The translations under genes and the position numbers were made by a program. The notes under the pieces were generated by a model. It was given only the letters and a program-made list of their open reading frames with translations, was not told the DNA's origin and ran no database searches. From assembly GCF_910579365.1 (NCBI RefSeq), contig NZ_CAJTUX010000078.1, forward strand, positions 1 to 11,706: DNA of 11,706 bases. The letters run 5' to 3'. How positions within the stretch are numbered: the first letter of the stretch is position 1; each line of letters opens with the position of its first letter. This document shows positions 1 through 8,500 of this stretch, in pieces. Source of the DNA: an uncultured Oscillibacter sp. Lineage in GTDB: Bacteria > Bacillota > Clostridia > Oscillospirales > Oscillospiraceae.

Positions 1-2
1 TT

Positions 3-740
3 CGCATCCAGAAGGTGTATCAGCTGTCCCTGGACGATGACCCCAGCCTCATTCCTACGGAGGATTTTGAGCGGAACGGGCGGCTGTATTACCTGCTGGA
101 TATGACCCGGAAGGATGAGGTGGGCGTGGACACCAAGCCCCATGTCCAGACGGTCACCCTCCCCAGCGATACCAATAACATGGAGAAAATTCTCCAGACT
201 CTGGACGCGGAGATTGAGACTGTCACGGAGGACGGCTACACCGGAAAGCTGCACCTGGACCACACCACGGTCAAGGTCACAACCGACGGCTACGCCACCA
301 AGACCGGAACCGTGTCCGCTACCCGGACCTATCCGAATTTGTCGGATGCGGACCTCTCCCTGGTGCCCAAGACCATCTCCGATGGCGGGCGGAGCCTGAC
401 CCTGGCGGATGTGCAGTGGGGCAATTCCACCCAGGAGGAGGGTGACGGTGTGGTCACCCGCTACACCGCCACGGCCCGGTACATCGGCAGCACCTCCAGT
501 AAGTACGCCACCGGGTACACGGTGACGGCGGACTACTCCGGAGAGGTTTCCAAAACCGGCTGTAATGTGGTCACCTATACCGCCGTGTTCGGCAGCACCG
601 AGGCCCCGAAGGACTCCGGCGTTCAGGACGGCGAACCCGTTGATGCTTCCGGTATCAAGCGCCCGCTTATGATCGGCGGCGCGGTTCTGGTGCTGGCTCT
701 CGGCGGTGCCTTTGTGTACAAGAAAATCAGAAGGAGATGA
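3..740 (+). CDS. Surface protein with C-terminal membrane anchor (5' end missing)
   Basis: The frame is open to the left edge, so the true start lies outside; the GTG at 15 has no convincing ribosome binding site and is probably internal. The visible part is mostly extracellular-looking, rich in Thr, Asp and Tyr. It ends in one hydrophobic helix (about residues 218-234 counting from the GTG) followed by KKIRRR, the layout of a C-terminal membrane anchor with a cytoplasmic basic tail. No LPxTG-like motif precedes the helix; the sequence there is DASGIKRP. The ectodomain seems to hold two related halves: LSLDDDPSLIPTEDF near the start resembles SDADLSLVPKTISDGG in the middle, each followed by a GYxG/GYTV-type segment and a T-Y rich strand. 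I do not recognise the family. The stop overlaps the sortase start, so the two are probably co-transcribed and act together at the surface. Confidence 0.75.
   Translation, partial: RIQKVYQLSLDDDPSLIPTEDFERNGRLYYLLDMTRKDEVGVDTKPHVQTVTLPSDTNNMEKILQTLDAEIETVTEDGYTGKLHLDHTTVKVTTDGYATKTGTVSATRTYPNLSDADLSLVPKTISDGGRSLTLADVQWGNSTQEEGDGVVTRYTATARYIGSTSSKYATGYTVTADYSGEVSKTGCNVVTYTAVFGSTEAPKDSGVQDGEPVDASGIKRPLMIGGAVLVLALGGAFVYKKIRRR
731..736 (+). promoter_or_regulatory. Ribosome binding site that questions the sortase start
   Basis: AAGGAG lies inside the last codons of the upstream gene. It directly abuts ATG 737 (0 nt) and is 3 nt from ATG 740, both too close for normal initiation. It is 9 nt from an in-frame TTG at 746, which would give a protein beginning MKKFRLFLLA, a standard signal-peptide start. 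The TTG is therefore a serious candidate for the real start. Confidence 0.55.
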
Positions 741-1612
741 TGCCATTGAAAAAGTTCAGACTGTTCCTGCTGGCCTGCATGATCTGCGTCCTGTGCGCCG
801 TCCAGGCCAGCGCATTGGAGTACAGCTATGACGGGGCGGACGATTTCCTGTTCGCCCGGCCCACCAGCGACGATACGATCTACGAGGAGGAAAACCCCAA
901 CGTGGACCGGAGCAAAAACGTGGCCCTGGTGGCTCCTGGCTTCGGCACTCCCACCAGTTACCTCCCCGGCTCCGGCGAATACTTGACCCCGAACCGTGTT
1001 CCTGGAGCGCTCTCCGGCGGACTGGTGAATCAAGTGGGCGGCGCAAATTACTCTGTTTCGGAAAATGGTGTGTCCAGCGGCATGGGCGGGTTTCTGCCCA
1101 GCACGTCGATCTTAGACACCGGCTCTTCCGGTTCCTCCACTCCCCCGGAGCATTTCACCGTTACCACCCGGCCCAATGACACGGCTTCCGTAGGGTTCAC
1201 CAGCGTCACCGAGGACAGCTACTACAGCAACGGAAGTCTCGGGACACTTAAAATCCCTGCCATTGGCCTGAGTGTCAAGATCGTCCAGGGCACGGACAGC
1301 TCTGCGCTGAAGAAAGGCGTGGGCCACTTTGAGGAGACGTCCATCTGGAATGGCAACGTCGGATTGGCCGCTCACAACCGAGGGACCAATTCCTACTTCG
1401 GCAAAATCCATACCCTGGAGGCCGGGGACGAGATCACCCTCTCCACCAAGGAGGGCACCCGGACCTATGAGGTGACCTCCGTCGCCAAGGTGACGGAAAC
1501 GGATCGGAGCAGCCTGGAAAACACCTCCGAGAACTGCCTGACGCTGTACACCTGCGTCCGGGATGAGTGGGACCTCCGGTGGTGTGTGAGAGCGGTTGAA
1601 CTGACGGATTAA
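737..1612 (+). CDS. Sortase (class D-like transpeptidase), secreted or membrane-tethered
   Basis: Sortases are cysteine transpeptidases on the outer face of the membrane that cut LPxTG-type signals and join surface proteins to the wall or to each other. The N-terminus has a signal peptide or signal anchor (KKFRLFLLACMICVLCAVQASA). Residues about 30-165 are a low-complexity Ser/Gly/Pro/Thr linker. The sortase fold starts near GTLKIPAIGLSV. Catalytic residues, numbered from ATG 737, are His213 in LAAHNRG, Cys273 in LTLYTC and Arg281 in DLRWCVRA. The TLYTC and AAHNR contexts fit class D or A better than class B, but the class is uncertain. The gene overlaps its upstream neighbour by 4 nt, and the real start may be the TTG at 746, three codons in. 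The giant LPRTGY-ending protein encoded downstream is the obvious candidate substrate. The long linker before the catalytic domain is unusual, since most sortases have a short one. Confidence 0.9.
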   Translation: MMPLKKFRLFLLACMICVLCAVQASALEYSYDGADDFLFARPTSDDTIYEEENPNVDRSKNVALVAPGFGTPTSYLPGSGEYLTPNRVPGALSGGLVNQVGGANYSVSENGVSSGMGGFLPSTSILDTGSSGSSTPPEHFTVTTRPNDTASVGFTSVTEDSYYSNGSLGTLKIPAIGLSVKIVQGTDSSALKKGVGHFEETSIWNGNVGLAAHNRGTNSYFGKIHTLEAGDEITLSTKEGTRTYEVTSVAKVTETDRSSLENTSENCLTLYTCVRDEWDLRWCVRAVELTD

Positions 1613-1640
1613 ACCGAGCTGAACTGTCTGCCGATTTCAT

Positions 1641-1669
1641 TCGACAATCCTCCGAATCTGTGGTAGTGT
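1641..1669 (+). promoter_or_regulatory. Weak promoter candidate for the CAP-domain gene
   Basis: In the 104-bp gap after the sortase, TCGACA (1641-1646) is one mismatch from the -35 consensus. It is followed after exactly 17 bp by TAGTGT (1664-1669), preceded by TGG in the extended -10 position. The -10 itself matches only 3 of 6 bases. Distance to the start codon is about 47 bp. No terminator hairpin was seen in the gap, so read-through from the sortase gene is equally possible. Confidence 0.28.
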
Positions 1670-1716
1670 TGCGGTTGCAAACTCCCAATAAAATCACAGG
1701 AACGGAGGAAAGAACT

Positions 1717-2472
1717 ATGAAAGGCAAAAGAAGGATGCTTCAAATGTTGACGTGCGGGCTTCTGTCTGCGACACTGCTGGCAGGCCCGGCCCAGGCGGCG
1801 GACCCGGAGATCCGGGTGGGCAGCTACAAGGGCAATACCCTGGAGGCAGGTGAAAGGAGCTGCCTCATCATCGGCCCTGCCGGACCGGAGTACACCGCCG
1901 AATCCAGCAACCCGGAGGCTATCACCCTGGAGCGGGTCCTGACGTATTGGGTGGCCGTGGCCAAGGCGGAGGGGACGGCTGAAATCACCGTCGCCAACAA
2001 AGCCGGGACTACCGGCAGCCTGACGCTGACCGTGGAAGCCGCTGAAACGCCTTCCAATCCAAGTGAGGCCCTCTCCGCCAACATGGACATTCGTCTGGAG
2101 ATGGTCCGGCTCATCAATGAGGTGCGCCGGGAGAACGGCCTCGCGGAGCTTCCCATGGACGAATCCCTCATGAATGCCGCCCAGGATGTCTCCGGTCAAG
2201 GCGTCACGGAGCACCGGCCTTATGACCACATGGCACTCATCCGCTACGGCTGGCCCCACGGCGGGCTCTACAACCTGACCGTATTCACCTCCTACGGCTG
2301 CCCGGATATTGCGAAGCAGGCCATCGATTACTGGATCGAATCTCCCGGGCACTATGAAACCATGCTGCTGGCGGAGGCATCCCACGTCGGAACCGGCGTC
2401 ACCTTCCAAAATGGCCGGGCCTACTGCTACATGGTCGTGGGCGATCCCACCAGCCATAATCCCTACGAATAA
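1717..2472 (+). CDS. Secreted CAP/SCP-domain protein with N-terminal Ig-like region
   Basis: The start at ATG 1717 is chosen because GGAGGA (1704-1709) sits 7 nt upstream and the protein then opens with a clean signal peptide, MKGKRRMLQMLTCGLLSATL, cleaved after GPAQA. Residues about 30-110 resemble a bacterial Ig-like strand domain (AESSNPEAITL, AKAEGTAEITVANKAGTTG). Residues about 120-251 are a CAP domain (the SCP/PR-1 family): RLEMVRLINEVRRENGL, then EHRP with His166, and the hallmark SPGHYETML with His212. The usual GEN motif, which supplies an acidic residue to the cavity, is absent; GLYNL stands in its place, so metal binding or any catalysis may be lost. Bacterial CAP proteins are secreted and mostly of unknown function. 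The gene lies between a sortase and a giant adhesin-like gene and is closed by a strong terminator, which suggests a surface role. The protein has no sorting signal or membrane helix, so it is probably released. Confidence 0.87.
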   Translation: MKGKRRMLQMLTCGLLSATLLAGPAQAADPEIRVGSYKGNTLEAGERSCLIIGPAGPEYTAESSNPEAITLERVLTYWVAVAKAEGTAEITVANKAGTTGSLTLTVEAAETPSNPSEALSANMDIRLEMVRLINEVRRENGLAELPMDESLMNAAQDVSGQGVTEHRPYDHMALIRYGWPHGGLYNLTVFTSYGCPDIAKQAIDYWIESPGHYETMLLAEASHVGTGVTFQNGRAYCYMVVGDPTSHNPYE

Positions 2473-2503
2473 ACCACTCTGGAACAGCTTCATACCACAC
2501 GGA

Positions 2504-2536
2504 GGCCCATTGGCAAGACGCCAATGGGCCTTTTTT
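2504..2536 (+). terminator. Strong intrinsic terminator after the CAP-domain gene
   Basis: A perfect 11-bp stem (GGCCCATTGGC at 2504-2514 with its complement at 2520-2530), a 5-nt loop AAGAC and an immediate run of six T form a textbook Rho-independent terminator. It begins 31 bp after the CAP stop codon and ends only 33 bp before the start of the giant gene, so it also sits at the very edge of that gene's leader. Confidence 0.93.
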
Positions 2537-2569
2537 CATCGCCAAATTCAAAATGGAAAGGAACCCTTT

Positions 2570-5500
2570 ATGAACGAAAAACATCATTCCCTGCGAACGC
2601 GCCTGACAGCCCTGCTGCTGGCGCTGATCTGCGTCCTGGGCCTGTTCCCCACCACGGCCTTCGCCGCCGGGGATACCATCACGCTGAAGGAGTTCGGCCA
2701 CTCCGGCGTGGCCTATGAGTCCGCGGCCCTGGGGCGCTGCACCCTCCATGAAATGACCTTCAAAAACGGAAACCAGACCACCACCGGCTTCTGCGGCACC
2801 AAGGGCGGCGACATGGGGAACTCTCTCCAGGGCCAGACCTGGGGGAACAAGCGGTCCATCTCGGACCCCACCGTGGAAACCATGATGGCCTACTACTATG
2901 CCCATTCCACCGGCGTTTTCACCGACGAGGCCATCGCCCTGGGGGTCAACGACGTCTGGAACGCGGGCTACCGCTGGTACATGAACGCCTGGGTGCAGGC
3001 GTGTATCTGGCGCTGCCAGCAGGGCAGCATGAGCGATCCCGTCGCCGCCTGCGCCGAGGAGCTGATGGCAGTCTACAATTCCCTGGAAGGAACTCACTAC
3101 ACCAGCATCGACCAGAAGCAGGGAGAAACCTCCTTCCGGGACCGGACGCAGTATATCCTGGATCTGGGCAGCCAGGGCGTTTGGGGCAAATGCGCTGTGT
3201 ATGAATATACCTTCACCGGCGCTGGGTCCAGCTCCCACCCTGCCGGGTCTGTGCAAAAGATCATCCTGGGCGACCTGACGGTGGAGCACATCGAGCAGGA
3301 GGAATACGTCCTCATCGTCAAGAAGGTGGACGCCACCAACCCCTCGAAGGGTTTGCCGGGAGCCGGATTCCACATTGAGTCCACTAACGGCGCCTTCTCT
3401 AAGGATATAATCACAGGGGAAAACGGGGTTTACAGGATCGCGGGGCTCAGTGCTGCCACCTATGCAGTAACCGAAACCGCACCCCCTCCGGGCGGATACC
3501 AGATCGACAGTACCGCCCCGCAATATGTCACGCTTCCCAGCAACGGCAATAACACAGTGACGGTTACTTTCCGGGACAGCACCACCATTACCGGAGAGGG
3601 CAGTATCCGTAAAGTAGACGCGGACAATCCCTCCAGGGGCCTCGCCGGGGCGGTTATCAAGATCACCGGCGTGGACAACAGCTTTGTGGGTACCTATGTC
3701 ACCGGCGAGGGCGGATACCTCACCGATGTGCCCTGGGATACTATGCCCATTGGGAGCTATGAGGCCGAGGAAGTAACTCCGCCGGAGGGCTTCACCAAGA
3801 GCCCGGATGTCAATAAATGCAAGCAGACCTTTGTATGGGACGGGAAAAGCGACGTTTCCCTCGTTTTTGAGAACGACAGCAAGGTCAAAATCCAGCTCAT
3901 CAAACTGGATGATTCCAACAACCCTCTCCCCGGCGCGGTATTCAATATCGTGAAGGACGGCCAGATTATTGGCACGGAGGCCACCTTGGAGGACGGCTCC
4001 ATCACGGTTACAGACGTGGAGGAGGGAATGTATGCCTTTGTTGAGGTGTCCGCCCCGGCGCCTTTCGCCAAGCTGACGGAGCCGGTCATCGCGCATGTGG
4101 ATCAGGCCACCATCAATGGCGGCGGGACCGTCACAGTCTCGGCAGCGGACAAAAAGCTCCCGAATCTGACGATCTTGAAACGGGACTCCCAGACCGGGGA
4201 CGTGATCCCCAACACCCACTTTGAAATTCGGGGTATCCATTATGGATTCCACGATGACGTGACCACCGGCCCCGACGGCAAAGCGGTTCTTACTGCCATC
4301 CCCTCGGACAGCTATGAAGTCACGGAGGAATCCGTGCCGGACCCCTGGGTTGTCAGCGACGAGCCCACCCAGACGATCTGGCTGGGGGCTGGCGACGATC
4401 AGCAGCTCATCTTCGACAACCTGAAACAGCCTCTGCTCAAAATCTCGAAGGTGGAGAAGGGCACCGGCGAAAAAATCCCCAGCACCGTTTTTCTGCTGGA
4501 GGCCATTGACGGCGACTACCGTCAGAACCTGACCACCGAGGCCAACGGCTCCGTGGAGCTGCGGGTGGCCCCCGGCAGCTACCGCATCACCGAGCAGTCC
4601 GTCCCTGAGCCGTATGTGATTGGCGAGGAGCGGACCAAGACGATCTCCCTCAACGGCGGCGACGAGAAGGAAGTCATTTTTGAAAACCTGAAGAAGCCGG
4701 AGCTGACCCTTTATAAGATCGACGCGGACAGTCAGGAGCCGATCCCCGATACCGTCTTCCGGGTAGAGGCCATCAACGGCGATTTTCAGGACGATTGGAA
4801 GACCGGGCCGGACGGCATGGTAACGAAGCGGGTGGAGCCCGGCACCTACCGGGTCACGGAGATTTCCGTCCCCGCGCCTTACTTCCTCCCGGACAAGGAC
4901 GCCGACCGGGTGCAAACGGTTTCCCTGAACGCCGGAGATGTGAAGAAGCTGACGTTCAAGAACCGCAAGGCCCCCGAGCTGACCATCTTCAAGGAAGACA
5001 GCGTGGCAGGCGCTCCCATTGAGGGGGCGAAATTCCATGTGACCTACACCAGCAATGGCGAAGCTGCCGAAGCCCCCGCCACCATTGATTTCGGCTACAT
5101 TTTCACGGACGCCCGAGGCGAGATCAAGTTGCACGAACAGGGCAAGCGTCTCTATCCTGGTGAGTACACCATCACGGAAGTGGCTCCTGCCCCCGGCTTC
5201 CAGATGAAGGAACCCACCACACAGAAGGTCATTATCCACGGAAACGAGAGCAAAACCGTCACTTTCCAGAACGAACCCTTAAACGGGATCGTCGTTGAGA
5301 AGTATGACTCTGTTACCGGCGAGGCCCTGCCTGGCTGCACCTTCCAGCTCCGCTTCCTGGGCGGCACCTCCGGCACGGGCGGCACGGTCATCGGGCAGAA
5401 GGTCACCGGGAAAAACGGCACCTGCATCTGGACGGGCCTCACTGCGGGCACCTATATCGTGGAGGAGATCGACCCCGCTGATGGGTATTCCATCATCAAT

Positions 5501-8500
5501 TCCTCTGAAACGGTCTACATTTCGGACGACGGCGTGCAGAATGTCATTACTGTGACCTTTGATAATTCGCCGGACGGAAATCTCCTCATCAGGAAGGTCT
5601 GCTCCGTCAACCCCAGCATCACCCTCCAGGACGCCGAGTTCAAGGTCACCTACGCGGACGGAACTTTGATCGGTGATTCCAATGGGATTTACCGGACTGA
5701 CGCCCACGGAGAAATCCGCATTGAGGGTTTGAAGCCTGGCAAGAGCGTGATCGTAACGGAGACCAAGGCACCGGATGGATTCATCATTGACACGCAGTCG
5801 CAAACGGTTCAGATTAAGGAGGGACGGACGGTTTCCCTGACATTCAAGAACCAGCCTCGCGGAAAACTCATCATCCAGAAGCGGGACTCCATCAGCGGCC
5901 AGCCCCTCCCCGGCGCTCAGTTCCGTGTGACAACTGCCGCTGGCTGTGAGGTTGGCCTGGACGGCGTCATCGGCACCGCCACCCTCACGCAGAACGGCAT
6001 TTTCACCACGGATTCCAACGGTGAGATTCGGATTTCCAATCTCGCTCCCGGCGCATATGTGCTGACGGAGGTCAAGGCTCCTGCTGGATATGTCATGGAC
6101 GCGCCCAGCACCAATGTGGTGATTGGCCCCAACGGGGACACCCAGACCGTGGTGGTTACAAATACCCCCAAGGGCGGGCTCATTGTCGAAAAGTATGACA
6201 AGATCACGAAGGAGCCCTTGGCCGGGGCGCGTTTCAAAATTACCAATGCTAATGGAGAGCTGCTCCCCGATAATGAGGGACTCACCTCCAGCAATGGCCT
6301 CTATACCACGGACCAGAATGGACAGATCGTAATCTCCAAAATTCAGCCCGGCACCTATGTCGTGACGGAGGACAAAGCCCCTGATTTTTATGAGAAGGAC
6401 CCCACGCCCCAGACGGTGGTGGTCAACGCCGGGGACACGCAGACACTCCGATTCTATGACGCCCCTCTCTGCACCCTGACCATCCTGAAGCGGGACGCCG
6501 TGACCCATAAGCCTCTGGCTGGGGCGCAGTTCCTGGTCCAGTACAGCGACGGACATGTGATCGGTTCCAACAACGGACTCTACACCACAGGCGCCGACGG
6601 CACTGTGACAGTCTCCGGCCTGAAGCCCAACGCTACCGTTGTCGTGTCTGAGCAGAAAGCGCCGAAGGGTTACATTCTGGATTCCACGCCGAAGAATATC
6701 GTGGTGCGCTCCGGCGTCGCCAACGGCCTGATTTTTGACAATCAGCCCGGAACAACACTGATTATTCAAAAGTTCATTGAGGGCACCGAAAACGAGCCTC
6801 TGAGCGGCGTTGCGTTCAAGGTCACCGACGGCTCCGGAGCGGCGGTCGGCCCTGATGATGGGACCTATTACACGGATAAGGCCGGCGAGATCGTGCTGAG
6901 CGGCATTGAACCCGGCACTACTGTGAAGGCCCGTGAGATCAAAACTGTGGACGGTTTTGTGCTGGATGGGACTCCGCAGGACATTCTCATCAAGGGCGGC
7001 GAGGTACAGCGCCTCACGTTCTGGAACAAACGGGCCGGAACTCTCATCATTGAAAAACTGGATTCCGTCACAAAGGCCCCCTTGGCGGGCGCACAGTTCA
7101 AGGTGCTCTACGCCGACGGGCGCGTGGTCGACACCGAGGGCGGCAAACTTTCTTCCAACGGCATCTACACCACCGACAGCAACGGGCAGATCAAGATCAC
7201 CCAAGTGACCGGAACCCTGGTGGTCACGGAGGAAAAGGCCCCCGACGGCTATGTCATGGACCCCAACAGCAAGAGCCAGACCGTCGTGGTCAATCCCCAG
7301 GACACCCAGACCCTTCGCTTCTACAACGAACCCATGTGCAGCCTGACGCTGACCAAGTTGGATTCTGTCACCGGAAAGCCTGTGCCCAACACGGAGTTTA
7401 CCGTCAAGGACGGCAATGGCAATGTGCTGGGCCGCTACACTACCGGAAAGGACGGGACCGTCGTAGTAACGGGCCTCATCCCCGGCAGCACCGTTGTGGT
7501 GTCTGAAAGCAGAGTCCCGGACGGCTATGTTTTGGACACCACGCCCAAGACCATCATCGTGAAAAACGGCTCCGGCAACAGCTGGACCAGCGGAAGCAGT
7601 TCCTCTGGTGGAAGCAGCTCCGGCAGCTCTGGAAACTCTGGCAGCTCTGGCAATGGGAATGGTCTCACGTTTGAAAATGATCCCAAAATGACGTTGACCA
7701 TCCACAAATACATTGAGGGCACCGCCAATGAACCCCTGGCTGGCGTGGCCTTCAAGGTGGTGGACGGCTCCGGCAAGCCCTTGAATCCTGACGGCGGTAT
7801 TTTTTACACCAATAACGCCGGTGAAATCGTCCTGGAGGGCCTGGAGCCCGGAACCACCATCACCGCCCAGGAGATCAAAACGGTGGACGGCTATGTCCTG
7901 GACGGACGGCCCCAGAGCATCAAGATCGAGGCGGGCAAGGCTCAGAATCTCACCTTCTGGAATGAACCCGCCGGTTCGCTGATTATCCGCAAGCTGGATA
8001 AGCAAACCGGAAAGCCTCTGGCTGGCGTAGAATTTGAGGTTATCTATGCTGAGGGCGGCTACGTTGACACAGACAATGGACACCTCTCCAGCAAGGGCCT
8101 CTATACGACTGATGACCACGGGGAAATCCATATCTCCGGCATCGTGGGGACAGTTGTAATCAAGGAAACCCGGCCCCTGCCCGGATATACCATCGAACCG
8201 GGCAGAGAGGGCCAGACTATTACGGTCAATCCCCAGGAAACACAGACGGCAACCTTTTACAACATCCCCGCCAACACGCTGACGATTCAAAAATTCATCG
8301 ACGGCAGCGACAACGAGCCGCTGGCTGGCGTGGAATTTCTGGTAACAGACAGTTCCGGGGCTGTCGTGGGACCCAACAACGGTTACTATACCACCGACAA
8401 GGATGGGCGCATTTCCATCCCCGGTCTGACCCCTGGCGCGACCATCACCGTCAAAGAAACCAAGACCCTGGACGGCTACATCCTCGACGGTCAGCCCCAG

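Noticed and set aside
755..790. Lipobox (LLAC) in the sortase N-terminus
   Set aside because: The hydrophobic stretch before the Cys is too short for a lipoprotein signal, and a normal cleavage site (ASA) follows the full hydrophobic core.
1660..1716. Earlier in-frame start for the CAP-domain gene
   Set aside because: The extra 19 residues would precede the signal peptide and have no suitable ribosome binding site; GGAGGA fits ATG 1717.
2309..2569. In-frame upstream extension of the giant gene by 87 codons
   Set aside because: It overlaps the CAP gene in another frame, reads through the terminator and lacks a signal peptide; ATG 2570 has a good binding site and a signal peptide.
2399..5239. 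Very long minus-strand open frame (946 codons) opposite the giant gene
   Set aside because: It mirrors the codon bias of a GC-rich repeat gene; it has no ribosome binding site, signal or recognisable domain, while the plus-strand frame has clear domains.
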